A stretch of DNA of 64,000 bases. It comes from Granulosicoccus sp. GTDB taxonomy: Bacteria; Pseudomonadota; Gammaproteobacteria; Granulosicoccales; Granulosicoccaceae. Below the pieces are notes generated by a model, which saw only the letters and a program-made list of their open reading frames with translations, did no database searches and had not been told where the DNA came from. Position numbers and translations under genes: made by a program. The stretch spans positions 40,435 through 104,434 of the forward strand of contig JALZUD010000050.1 of assembly GCA_023301725.1 (NCBI GenBank), written 5' to 3'. Below are positions 17,884-26,193 of this stretch, piece after piece (position 1 is the stretch's first letter; the number at the start of each line of letters is the position of its first letter).

Positions 17884-19545
17884 ATGAGTACAGAAGAAGC
17901 ACGAGAGTCGATGGAGTTTGATGTTGTCATTGTTGGTGCTGGACCCGCTGGTCTTGCAACAGCCTGCAAGCTCATGCAAATCGCTCAAGAATTGGAACAA
18001 GAGATCAGTGTTGTGGTTCTGGAGAAGGGCTCAGAGGTTGGTGCGCACATTCTCTCCGGTGCTGTTATTGAGCCTCGCGCTCTGGACGAGCTGTTTCCTG
18101 ACTGGAAAGAGGACGGTGCGCCATTAACAACGGCCGTGACGCGCGACGACATCATGTTTTTTACAAGCGCGACCAAGTCCGTGAAAATACCCGCTTTTCT
18201 ATCACCTAAAACCATGCACAACCACGGTAACTACGTGGCCAGTTTAGGTAACCTGACGCGCTGGCTGGGCGAGAAAGCGGAAAGCTTAGGTGTTGAAATT
18301 TTTCCAGGGTTTGCAGCTGCCGAAATTTTGTTCCATGAGGATGGCCGTGTACGCGGTGTCGCAACGGGTGATATGGGACTGGACATCAACGGTGAGCCAA
18401 AAGATAGCCATGAACGTGGCATGGAGTTGCACGCCAAGTACACTATTTTTTCTGAAGGTTGTCGTGGGCATCTTGGCAAACAGCTTATTTCGCAATTCAA
18501 GCTCGATGCAGGCAAGTCACCGCAACACTACGGCATTGGTATCAAAGAGTTGTGGCAGATAGATCCTAGCAAGCACGAGCCCGGCGTTGTAGTTCACGGC
18601 GCAGGTTGGCCTTTGTCAGAGACAAAAACCACCGGTGGCGCCTTCATGTACCACCTAGAAAACAACCAGGTGGTTGTTGGCCTTATCATTGACCTCAATT
18701 ACTCCAACCCTCATTTGAGTACCTTTGATGAGTTTCAGCGATTCAAGCAGCATCCTGTTATCAAGGATGTTTTAACAGGCGGAGAGCGAGTGAGCTACGG
18801 CGCTCGCGCCATTGTTAAGGGCGGCTTAAATTCCCTGCCCAAGATGAGCATGCCGGGCGCTTTGCTCGTGGGCTGCGATGCAGGCACACTGAATTTCGCC
18901 AAAATAAAAGGTACGCACACTGCTATGAAGTCTGGCATGGTGGCCGCTGAAACTATTGCTGCCGCTTTAGCTAAGGGCGATGAAGGACGCGAGCTTACCG
19001 AATACAACGATGCATTTCTGCAAAGCTGGGCAGGAGCAGAACTAACAAGTTCAAAAAATTGGGGGCCAGCCTTGCATAAATTTGGTATGTACCTTGGTGG
19101 TGCATATAACTACATTGATCAGAATTTTTTCAACGGCAAGTTGCCATTTAACTTTAAAGATGACATAGCAGATCACGACACCCTGTTGCCTGCCAAAGAT
19201 TGCACAAAGCCCGACTACCCCAGACCTGATGGCAAAATTAGTTTTGACAAACCTACCTCTGTATTTTTGTCGAACACAAATCATGAAGACAACCAACCAG
19301 TACATCTGCAGTTAATAGATACTGAAGTTCCCATGCAGATCAATTTGCCAAAATACGATGAACCTGCTCAACGCTATTGCCCGGTTGGTGTGTATGAGGT
19401 TGTGATTGAAGCTGACGTGCCGCACTTGCAAATCAATTCACAAAACTGCATTCATTGTAAAACCTGCGACATAAAAGATCCAAGCCAGAATATTAACTGG
19501 GTGGTGCCTGAAGGTGGCGGTGGCCCTAACTACCCGAACATGTAG
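17884..19545 (+). CDS. Electron transfer flavoprotein-ubiquinone oxidoreductase
   Basis: Membrane-associated flavoprotein that passes electrons from reduced ETF to the quinone pool. The 553-residue protein begins with an FAD dinucleotide motif DVVIVGAGPAGLATA (about 13-27). The C-terminus carries the 4Fe-4S cluster cysteines: one in RYCPVGVY and three in NCIHCKTC, followed by DPSQNINWVVPEGGGGPNYP, all hallmark ETF-QO sequence. Its electron donor, EtfAB, is encoded at 35163-36871 on the other strand. It is followed after 10 bases by a PLP enzyme gene. Confidence 0.95.
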   Translation: MSTEEARESMEFDVVIVGAGPAGLATACKLMQIAQELEQEISVVVLEKGSEVGAHILSGAVIEPRALDELFPDWKEDGAPLTTAVTRDDIMFFTSATKSVKIPAFLSPKTMHNHGNYVASLGNLTRWLGEKAESLGVEIFPGFAAAEILFHEDGRVRGVATGDMGLDINGEPKDSHERGMELHAKYTIFSEGCRGHLGKQLISQFKLDAGKSPQHYGIGIKELWQIDPSKHEPGVVVHGAGWPLSETKTTGGAFMYHLENNQVVVGLIIDLNYSNPHLSTFDEFQRFKQHPVIKDVLTGGERVSYGARAIVKGGLNSLPKMSMPGALLVGCDAGTLNFAKIKGTHTAMKSGMVAAETIAAALAKGDEGRELTEYNDAFLQSWAGAELTSSKNWGPALHKFGMYLGGAYNYIDQNFFNGKLPFNFKDDIADHDTLLPAKDCTKPDYPRPDGKISFDKPTSVFLSNTNHEDNQPVHLQLIDTEVPMQINLPKYDEPAQRYCPVGVYEVVIEADVPHLQINSQNCIHCKTCDIKDPSQNINWVVPEGGGGPNYPNM

Positions 19546-19555
19546 ACCGTACTCT

Positions 19556-20635
19556 ATGAATATTCTCAACAATCCTCATCGTGGTGTTGGCCTAATATCG
19601 CTGGGCGTGCAAAAGGCATCTAAAGTATCAGGGAATGTAAACGCCGTGCGCAGCTTGTTACAAGCCTGCCCAGTGGCTTTTGCCTCTCCCTTGGTAGATT
19701 GCTACTCCTTGGCAAAGAGCTTAAACATAAATTCACTGCACATCAAAGATGAGCGTGAACGCATGGGCTTAGGTAGCTTTAAATCACTAGGGGCGACCTA
19801 CGCTATTGCCAAGGCGGCTGTTGCTGCCAACGGCGGCCAGATAGGTGAACCTGAGCAAATGGCTGATGCTCTTTCAGGCAAGGTGTATGTCACCGCTAGC
19901 GCTGGAAATCACGGAATATCAACAGCCGCTGGTGCTCGAATATTCGGCGCCAAAGCCATTATCTATCTTGCTGAGACGGTGCCTTCAGGGTTTGCAGAAA
20001 AACTGACACGCTTCGGTGCTGAAGTTGTCATTGAAGGCAACAACTACGAAGCTAGTCATGAAGCTGCGGTAGCACTGTGCGAGACGCAGGGACACACGCT
20101 CATTGCAGACTCAACCTGGGAGGGCTATTCAGGTGGTCGTGACATCATGGAAGGCTACTTGGCGATGCCTGAAGAAGCCTCAGTGCAAATTCCACAAGCA
20201 CCCACACATATTTTTCTTCAAGCGGGCGTGGGTGGTTTGGCAGCTGCTGCAGCTAGACACGCAAGAGATCACTGGGGTGATGATCCCGTCATTTGCGTTG
20301 TCGAACCTAGTGCAGCCCCTGCCCTATTTGCTGGTATTGAAGCGGGCGGCGTTGTCCATGCAGCAGGCCCTGTATCCAACATGGGCCGACTAGATTGTAA
20401 AGAGGCCTCTTTGCTAGCGCTGGATTGTCTGGCCAAAGAAGCTGATGCGTTCATGACGATAGATGACGAGTTTGTTGCACAAGCTATTACTCAGTTAGAA
20501 GCAGAGTCGCTGGAAACATCGCCATCAGGGGGTGCTGGATTTGCGGGACTTGTAGCGGCCGTGCAGGATGGGGTGCTGGGCATCAATGATCAGAGTCGTG
20601 TGCTTATTTACTTGTCTGAGGGGCCGTCTGACTAA
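19556..20635 (+). CDS. PLP-dependent diaminopropionate ammonia-lyase-like enzyme
   Basis: Fold-type II PLP enzyme of 359 residues. The PLP lysine is in GLGSFKSLGATYA (K76), the cofactor-phosphate loop follows, and the sequences SAGNHGIS, DSTWEGYSGG and LQAGVGGLAAA match 2,3-diaminopropionate ammonia-lyases (YgeX/DpaL) better than threonine deaminase. Predicted reaction: diaminopropionate to pyruvate and ammonia; other beta-eliminations are possible. The frame is open from 19514 inside the ETF-QO gene, but ATG 19556 gives a normal N-terminus. The stop overlaps the stop of the convergent DMT transporter gene by 4 bases. Confidence 0.82.
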   Translation: MNILNNPHRGVGLISLGVQKASKVSGNVNAVRSLLQACPVAFASPLVDCYSLAKSLNINSLHIKDERERMGLGSFKSLGATYAIAKAAVAANGGQIGEPEQMADALSGKVYVTASAGNHGISTAAGARIFGAKAIIYLAETVPSGFAEKLTRFGAEVVIEGNNYEASHEAAVALCETQGHTLIADSTWEGYSGGRDIMEGYLAMPEEASVQIPQAPTHIFLQAGVGGLAAAAARHARDHWGDDPVICVVEPSAAPALFAGIEAGGVVHAAGPVSNMGRLDCKEASLLALDCLAKEADAFMTIDDEFVAQAITQLEAESLETSPSGGAGFAGLVAAVQDGVLGINDQSRVLIYLSEGPSD

Positions 20636-21513
20636 TTTTCGGCTTGCGTTGCTATCGAATTTTGCTGTTCACGGTAGAGAAAATACAAACCACTGATCAC
20701 CACTACAGCGCCGCCCCATAAGGTATGGCTGCTGGGTGCGTGAGACCAAAGCATGTAGTCAAAAAATATAGCCCAAAGCAGCGCTGTATATTCAATGGGC
20801 GCCAACACCGATGCTTCACGACTGCCAAAGGCTTGGGTAATAGCTAGGTGCCCTAGTAGTGCCAACATCGCCACACCAAAAATTAGAACCCATAATTTAA
20901 GCGTGAGCGGTTGCCATACAAGGGGCAAAGCACAGAGTGCAACTATGCCAAGTCCGGCATTAAAATAGAAAACCAGACTAGTTGTTGATTCAGTTTTCGC
21001 CATGATTTTGCCAGAGACAAACAAAACGGCGTAACTGAGGCTGCCAACAAGTGCCAGTACATACCCTACGGAAAACTCGTCCAAGCCTGGGTTAATCGCA
21101 ATAGCCACGCCCACGTAACCCGCCAAAATCGCAAACCAACGATGCATGCCAAAGCGTTCCTTAAGTACTAGCACTGATGCAATCGCAATAAACAGTGTTC
21201 CAGTAAAAAAGACCACGGTGGCATCCGCCAGCGGTAGATACGCAAGCGATCCAAAAAAACCACCAACAGCTGTCAACCCCACCATGCCACGCAAGATATG
21301 CGCACCAAGACGTTTGGTGCGCAGCTTGCTCAATTTCTTTTGAAACCCAAGAGTACCTAGCAATACAGTCGTGATAATGAAGCTACGAATCGCAAGAATG
21401 GTTACTGTGTGAACCTTATTCTCAATCAGTATCTTGGCCAATACATCCATACAGGATAGAGCAAAGATAGCCAGCGCCATCAACCACATGCCACGTACAG
21501 TTGATGGGGTCAA
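20632..21513 (-). CDS. DMT-family (EamA) transporter
   Basis: Inner-membrane transporter of 293 residues with about ten hydrophobic helices forming two EamA repeats. Typical features are FALSCMDVLAKILIEN in helix 1, LADATVVFFTGTLF ending the first repeat, and GHLAITQAFGSREASVLAPIEYTALLWA in the second. Substrates in this family are usually amino acids, purines or other metabolites and cannot be assigned. It begins 15 bases after the Asn/Arg-rich protein gene and is probably co-transcribed with it. Confidence 0.88.
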   Translation of the reverse strand: MTPSTVRGMWLMALAIFALSCMDVLAKILIENKVHTVTILAIRSFIITTVLLGTLGFQKKLSKLRTKRLGAHILRGMVGLTAVGGFFGSLAYLPLADATVVFFTGTLFIAIASVLVLKERFGMHRWFAILAGYVGVAIAINPGLDEFSVGYVLALVGSLSYAVLFVSGKIMAKTESTTSLVFYFNAGLGIVALCALPLVWQPLTLKLWVLIFGVAMLALLGHLAITQAFGSREASVLAPIEYTALLWAIFFDYMLWSHAPSSHTLWGGAVVVISGLYFLYREQQNSIATQAEN

Positions 21514-21528
21514 TTAGTGCTAAACCGT

Positions 21529-22857
21529 TTAGTCAGCACCAGAAGAATCAGTAGCTGGTGGCTTCTTCGGGCTGGCCGCACGACGCGGCTTCGGCTTGTC
21601 TGCAGCATCAGCTTTTGGCTTAGGTGATTCCGTTTTCTCAGCTTTCGGCTTAGCCGCAACTTTGGATGCCGTTTTCTTGGCTACCTTTTTCTTGGCTTTA
21701 GGCTTGGCATCTGCGGATGAATTTTCGCTAGCAGCAGCCTGCGTTGCAACTTTAGGTACAGCCTCACTCGCTTCAGGTCGCTTTCTCGGCGCACGTGGTT
21801 TTCTTGCTACAGGCTCTTTTACTCGATCTGCAGATGCAGGAGCTGTATTGGCAGCAGGTGCAGGTGCTGAATTTACGACTGGAGCCGCAGCCTGCTGCAC
21901 CAGTCTCTCAGGCGCTCGTTGCGACTGATCCACAGACGTTGAAGTTTGCGTTGCAGGAGCTTGTGATTGGTCTGGGTTGGTGCTTGGATTAGCACCCTGG
22001 TTGTTATTCGGGTTGTTATTCGGGTTGTCTGAATCGGGCCGGTTCTGATTCCTGTTTCGGTTATTTCTGTTGTTTCGGTTCTGACCGCGATTTTGATTGC
22101 GGTTGTTTCTGTTCTGCTTGTTGCCCTCGCCTTGACCCTGACCTTGATTGCGACGCTGATTAGGGTTTTGATTGGGATTCTGGTTAGGGTTTTGGGCGTT
22201 GGCTTGCGCACCGCCTTGCTGACGGTTGTTGCGCTGTTGGTTGTTGCCAGCGTTTCGACCCTGCCGAGGTTGAGCATTACCCGATCTGGATCGACCTTGA
22301 GCATTGCCACCGCGCTCGTTTCTCTGGTTGGTTCGACCTCTGCCTCGCGGGTTATTAGTACGTGCACCCATCACCAAGCTACCCACTTGATAGGGATCTT
22401 CCATGCCAATCAGGTTACTGTCGGAGGGAAAGCGATTATTGACGTTACAACGATCACGATTACCAAAGTTGTCGTCCTCGTTCTCAACAAAGGCTGGCTG
22501 TTCGGGTAAAGCGCGATTACCGATGTTGTCCATTGCCTCGGTGATTTCGCGAGGCGGACGCAATGCTCGGTTGCCTTTCTCTATACGGTTGCCGGCGTTA
22601 TCATCATCACGGCCGCGGCCGCGGTTATTACTATTGCGGCCACCTTTACGTTTGTTATTCCGGTTGCGATTGTTTGTTCCGCCTCCGGCAGCACCTTGCG
22701 CGCCAGATCTTTGGCTGTTGTTGGGATTGTTCCGACCCCGACCGCGTCTGGGGGCAGTACGTGACCCGCCTTCGCTGTTGTTGTCATTGCGACCGCCACC
22801 TGCATCAGCCGAACCACCGGAGCTTGCTCCAGAATCTTGAGAATCGCTGCTTGTCAT
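21529..22857 (-). CDS. Asn/Arg/Gly-rich intrinsically disordered basic protein
   Basis: No family is recognised. The 442 residues are low complexity: an acidic-polar start, a long tract rich in Asn, Arg, Gly and Gln (RGRGR, RNNRNN, NPNQ repeats), a Pro/Ala/Gln/Ser stretch and a C-terminal Lys/Ala/Pro tail like histone H1 (AKKKVAKKTASKVAAKPKAE). Only a short segment around 105-170 (MDNIGNRAL, NRDRCNVNNRFPSDSNLIGMEDPYQ) looks unique. Asn is about one residue in six by my count. RG-rich and H1-like tails usually bind RNA or DNA, so a nucleic-acid-binding or condensate-forming role is inferred. No signal peptide. The start overlaps the stop of a five-codon mini-ORF (ATGA). Confidence 0.75.
   Translation of the reverse strand: MTSSDSQDSGASSGGSADAGGGRNDNNSEGGSRTAPRRGRGRNNPNNSQRSGAQGAAGGGTNNRNRNNKRKGGRNSNNRGRGRDDDNAGNRIEKGNRALRPPREITEAMDNIGNRALPEQPAFVENEDDNFGNRDRCNVNNRFPSDSNLIGMEDPYQVGSLVMGARTNNPRGRGRTNQRNERGGNAQGRSRSGNAQPRQGRNAGNNQQRNNRQQGGAQANAQNPNQNPNQNPNQRRNQGQGQGEGNKQNRNNRNQNRGQNRNNRNNRNRNQNRPDSDNPNNNPNNNQGANPSTNPDQSQAPATQTSTSVDQSQRAPERLVQQAAAPVVNSAPAPAANTAPASADRVKEPVARKPRAPRKRPEASEAVPKVATQAAASENSSADAKPKAKKKVAKKTASKVAAKPKAEKTESPKPKADAADKPKPRRAASPKKPPATDSSGAD
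22159..22194 (-). repeat. Three 12-bp coding repeats (NPNQ)
   Basis: Three near-identical 12-bp units encode NPNQ tetrapeptides in the middle of the disordered protein. Neighbouring RNNRNN segments are similarly repetitive, so the gene has probably grown by slippage. Confidence 0.7.
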
Positions 22858-22871
22858 ACTACTAACATCAT
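22854..22871 (-). CDS. Putative five-codon leader peptide (MMLVV)
   Basis: An 18-base mini-ORF, ATG-ATG-TTA-GTA-GTA-TGA, sits directly before the disordered-protein gene; its stop overlaps that gene's start as ATGA. An AAGG Shine-Dalgarno lies 8 bases before the first ATG, while the large gene has no well-placed Shine-Dalgarno of its own (AAGG is 22 bases away). The large gene may thus be translated by termination-reinitiation. Too short for a protein function; this is a reading of initiation signals only. Confidence 0.35.
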   Translation of the reverse strand: MMLVV

Positions 22872-22905
22872 AATGGTTACCTTACTGTCGTAACGATCGG
22901 TCGTC

Positions 22906-22934
22906 ATACAGATTCGAGCCTCACAGCCTGTCAA
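22906..22934 (-). promoter_or_regulatory. Candidate sigma70 promoter of the disordered-protein gene
   Basis: On the minus strand a consensus -35 TTGACA (22934-22929) is followed after 17 bp by CTGTAT (22911-22906), a weak -10. Transcription would start near 22899, leaving a leader of about 42 bases that contains the AAGG site and the mini-ORF. Confidence 0.45.
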
Positions 22935-23126
22935 GGGCTGCATACTAATGAGATCATCGTTTTGATGACCGGACCCACGAGGCACACAGATCAATGGGCC
23001 AATCTTGCTATCGACTCCAGTTAGTGCTTTCGGATAGTGCTTTGGAATCGTACCCAAGAATACCACTTGAGAATAGTATCTAAAAAAGGCCGTATTTGGG
23101 CAAGCAGTTAGGGTTGTGCTCATGAA

Positions 23127-23140
23127 CCCGACTAGTCGGG
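23127..23140. promoter_or_regulatory. 14-bp palindrome CCCGACTAGTCGGG
   Basis: Perfect dyad in the divergent region. It shares the central eight bases GACTAGTC with the palindrome at 23414. It has no T-run and sits far from gene ends, so a binding site for a dimeric regulator is likelier than a terminator. Confidence 0.45.
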
Positions 23141-23413
23141 TGCTGAATTTGGGAACGATACGTAGTGTTACCACCAAATCCGAGCGCTGCCCCTTATTAT
23201 GCACTACATTACTCGACTGTGCCTTTTGCTCAGATCTGTGCCAAACGTTCTGGATCTTTTACCACATCGACAACACAGCTACGACATCGGTTGCAACACA
23301 AGATAGTGTAAATTGTATGTCTATATACTTGCGTAAACTTTGTTGCCCCTAGTGCCACGTTTCTTCAGTCTGGCATCTCAAAGCATCAGGTTTCTCAGCC
23401 GTCCTTTTTAAGG

Positions 23414-23427
23414 CTTGACTAGTCAAG
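23414..23427. promoter_or_regulatory. 14-bp palindrome CTTGACTAGTCAAG before the SulP gene
   Basis: Perfect dyad ending 24 bases before the SulP start codon, in the position expected of an operator over or just behind the promoter. Same GACTAGTC core as the palindrome 287 bases upstream. Confidence 0.5.
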
Positions 23428-23451
23428 TCGATAATCTCTCGTGATATACCA

Positions 23452-24948
23452 TTGAAAACTGAATCTCTAAGCGGCTGGCAGCACGAATGGCTGGGTAACA
23501 TACGAGCCGATATTCTGGCAGGCCTAGTAGTAGCGCTGGCACTCATACCAGAAGCCATCGCATTCTCAATTATCGCAGGCGTAGATCCTAAAGTCGGGCT
23601 ATATGCGTCATTCTCTATTGCGGTCATAGTTGCGATCACCGGCGGTCGCCCCGGCATGATATCAGCGGCCACTGCAGCCACCGCCGTGCTTATGGTCACG
23701 CTGGTCAAAGAATACGGCCTAGAATACCTGCTCGCAGCCACAGTGCTTGCCGGTCTTATCCAGATTGTGGCTGGGTTGCTTAAACTTGGCTACGTGATGC
23801 GCTTCGTATCACGCTCAGTGATGACTGGCTTCGTCAACGCGCTAGCTATCCTGATATTCTTGGCGCAGCTGCCTGAACTGGTAAACATACCTAATCCATC
23901 ATTGACGTACGTTATGGTAATAGCCGGCCTTGGCATCATTTACCTGCTGCCCAGACTGACAACTGCTGTGCCTTCGCCGCTGGTCTGTATCGTTGTGCTC
24001 ACGGTAATATCGCTACTGCTTGGCTTGGATGTTCGCACCGTTGGTGACATGGGCGAATTGCCTGACTCACTACCCATCTTTTTGCTACCTGATATTCCCT
24101 TTAATTTTGAAACACTGAAAATTATCCTGCCCTACTCCATAGCAGTGGCTGCAGTAGGCTTGCTTGAATCACTCATGACCGCCTCAATTGTCGATGAACT
24201 CACTGATACGAAAAGCGACAAGAACCGCGAATGTATCGGACAAGGCATTGCCAATACCGCTACCGGCTTCATCGGTGGCATGGCTGGTTGCGCCATGATC
24301 GGACAATCCATAATCAATGTTAAGTCAGGTGGGCGAGGCCGGCTATCTACCTTTTGCGCCGGTATATTTTTATTGATAATGATTGTCTTTCTGGGCGACT
24401 GGGTTAAGCAAATTCCCATGCCTGCCTTGGTTGCTATCATGATCATGGTCTCCATTGGTACCTTCAGTTGGTCGTCTTTGGTGAACTTACGCGACCATCC
24501 TCGAAGCTCGTCTGTGGTGATGCTGGCTACCGTTATTGTTGTAGTTGCCACTCACAATCTAGCAATAGGTGTGGCTGTAGGTGTGCTGTTTTCTGGCATC
24601 TTCTTCGCTTGGAAAATCTCTCAAATCTTCAGAGTTACATCCACACTTTCAGATGATGAACTCAGCCGTACATACAAAGTAGAAGGTCAATTGTTCTTTG
24701 CATCCAGTGATGAATTCACAGCTGCGTTCGATTTCAAAGAAGCATTGGAAACCATCATCATTGATGTCAACGATGCACACATCTGGGACATATCCAGCGT
24801 TCAAGCATTAGATATGGTCGTTCTAAAATTTAGACGAGAAGGCAGCGCGGTGGAAATTATCGGGCTTAACAAAGCCAGCGAGACTATCGTTGACCAGCTG
24901 GCAGTCCACGATAGACCTGGTGCCCTTGACGACATGATGGGCCACTGA
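23452..24948 (+). CDS. SulP family inorganic anion transporter with STAS domain
   Basis: Inner-membrane transporter of the SLC26/SulP type (sulfate, bicarbonate or other anions), 498 residues. About 10-12 hydrophobic helices cover residues 15-400, including the signature [25 protein letters not shown] (30-54); a short STAS domain closes the protein (about 410-498), with DISSVQALD in the position of the regulatory loop. The start is TTG at 23452: the frame closes upstream at a TGA at 23416 and no ATG occurs before the first helix. No Shine-Dalgarno is evident. The universal stress protein gene begins 68 bases downstream, which suggests shared expression. Confidence 0.92.
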   Translation: MKTESLSGWQHEWLGNIRADILAGLVVALALIPEAIAFSIIAGVDPKVGLYASFSIAVIVAITGGRPGMISAATAATAVLMVTLVKEYGLEYLLAATVLAGLIQIVAGLLKLGYVMRFVSRSVMTGFVNALAILIFLAQLPELVNIPNPSLTYVMVIAGLGIIYLLPRLTTAVPSPLVCIVVLTVISLLLGLDVRTVGDMGELPDSLPIFLLPDIPFNFETLKIILPYSIAVAAVGLLESLMTASIVDELTDTKSDKNRECIGQGIANTATGFIGGMAGCAMIGQSIINVKSGGRGRLSTFCAGIFLLIMIVFLGDWVKQIPMPALVAIMIMVSIGTFSWSSLVNLRDHPRSSSVVMLATVIVVVATHNLAIGVAVGVLFSGIFFAWKISQIFRVTSTLSDDELSRTYKVEGQLFFASSDEFTAAFDFKEALETIIIDVNDAHIWDISSVQALDMVVLKFRREGSAVEIIGLNKASETIVDQLAVHDRPGALDDMMGH

Positions 24949-25016
24949 GCGCACACGATACTCAAATTGCGACAAATCCTCTGACCAACCCTGTTAACAA
25001 CCCCGAGACACGGACT

Positions 25017-25868
25017 GTGAGCAAACTCATTGCAGTAATTGACGGCTCTTCCTACTCTGCAAGCGTCTGTGAGCACGCAGCCTGGGTAGCTAATCGCGCC
25101 GGTAGTGAAATCGACGTGATACATGTGTTGGGGCGGCGTATCTTATCTGAAAGCGCTAACCTGAGCGGCAGCATTGGCTTGGGTGCACGCTCAGCTTTGT
25201 TGAATGAACTAGCCGAACTGGACGAGCAAAAAGCAAAGCTTGCGCACAAGCGTGGCCGAGCAATCCTTGAGGATGCGCAAGCTTTATTGGTGTCACGGGG
25301 TGTAGAGAAAGTACACACCAAGCTCAGGAATGGCGAGATTGTAGAATCTGTTAAAGAGCTCGAAGGTGAAGCCGATCTACTGGTGCTCGGCAAACGCGGC
25401 GAAGGCGCCAACTTCGACACTGGCCATCTAGGGTCGAATCTGGAGCGTGTCATACGCTCCACTAATAAACCCGTGTTGGTAGCTTCTCGCTCATTTAACT
25501 CTGTCAGTCGCGTCCTGATTGCATTTGACGGTGGCAAGAGCTCTTTGAAGGCTATAGAATTCTTCGCCCAACGCGCGCATTACAATGATCTTTCATGTCA
25601 CGTGCTCATGGTGGGTAGTGACACTGCTGACAATCGCAAGCAAGTGGAGAGCGCCATTGCAAAGCTTTCAAATGGAGGATTCACAGCCACAGGCGATATT
25701 GTGCAAGGGCAAGCTGAAGTTGTCATCACGGAGCAAGTTGAGGCCAAAGACTACAACCTTGTGATCATGGGTGCCTATGGTCACTCACGTATCCGCAATC
25801 TAATCATCGGCTCAACAACCACTGAGATGATCCGATCGTGCAAAGTCCCGGTTTTGTTATTCCGCTAA
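25017..25868 (+). CDS. Tandem universal stress protein (two UspA domains)
   Basis: Two UspA domains in 283 residues. The first (1-150) has a degenerate nucleotide loop (GKRGEGANFDTGHLGSN); the second (about 160-283) has the canonical ATP-binding motif GAYGHSRIRNLIIGSTT near the C-terminus. The start is GTG at 25017. Universal stress proteins are cytoplasmic regulators that bind ATP and often sit beside membrane transporters, as here with the SulP gene. Only the second half looks able to bind nucleotide. Confidence 0.92.
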   Translation: MSKLIAVIDGSSYSASVCEHAAWVANRAGSEIDVIHVLGRRILSESANLSGSIGLGARSALLNELAELDEQKAKLAHKRGRAILEDAQALLVSRGVEKVHTKLRNGEIVESVKELEGEADLLVLGKRGEGANFDTGHLGSNLERVIRSTNKPVLVASRSFNSVSRVLIAFDGGKSSLKAIEFFAQRAHYNDLSCHVLMVGSDTADNRKQVESAIAKLSNGGFTATGDIVQGQAEVVITEQVEAKDYNLVIMGAYGHSRIRNLIIGSTTTEMIRSCKVPVLLFR

Positions 25869-25934
25869 ATGATTAATTGAAATAAGCGCCAGTCGTCACT
25901 ACATAGCTATCAGGAACTAACCCAGGACGATAAA

Positions 25935-26168
25935 GTGAACGACTTACGAAGACAGCTCGCACCCGGCCTTAGCGGCGTCAATGTGGGCATCACTGTGCTC
26001 TTAGTCATCTTAGCGTGGCCTCTAGCGCTGCTTATGATTGCCTATATATTTTTCGGCCAAAAAGTGGGAGTTGATTTGGGTCGCCCGGCAACGCTTGTCA
26101 CTTTTTTTGCACGACTGAAAACTGCTTTGCGTGCAGGCATTGCAGCATTCAACAAGCCATCAGCCTGA
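25935..26168 (+). CDS. Small membrane protein, unknown function
   Basis: Not recognised. Encodes 77 residues with one long hydrophobic segment (about 15-44, GITVLLVILAWPLALLMIAY) and a basic C-terminal amphipathic region. The GTG start at 25935 has an AGGA Shine-Dalgarno (CCAGGACGATAAA) at good distance, which supports real translation. Position and strand suggest it is the last gene of the SulP-UspA operon. Confidence 0.6.
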   Translation: MNDLRRQLAPGLSGVNVGITVLLVILAWPLALLMIAYIFFGQKVGVDLGRPATLVTFFARLKTALRAGIAAFNKPSA

Positions 26169-26193
26169 TCTGTCTGCGCGCAACAGACTCACG

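Larger units (their letters stand above)
22858..23451. other. 594-bp divergent intergenic region
   Basis: Separates the disordered-protein gene (minus) from the SulP gene (plus). I see no convincing gene in it. It holds a likely promoter for the minus gene (TTGACA at 22929-22934), the five-codon leader, and two perfect 14-bp palindromes (23127-23140 and 23414-23427) with the same GACTAGTC core. The rest shows no recognisable structure. Confidence 0.6.

Noticed and set aside
22854..23204. 116-residue minus-strand reading frame in the intergenic region
   Set aside because: No domain, ordinary composition with no hydrophobic or coiled pattern, and it contains the first palindrome. Its last five codons are better read as the short leader MMLVV.
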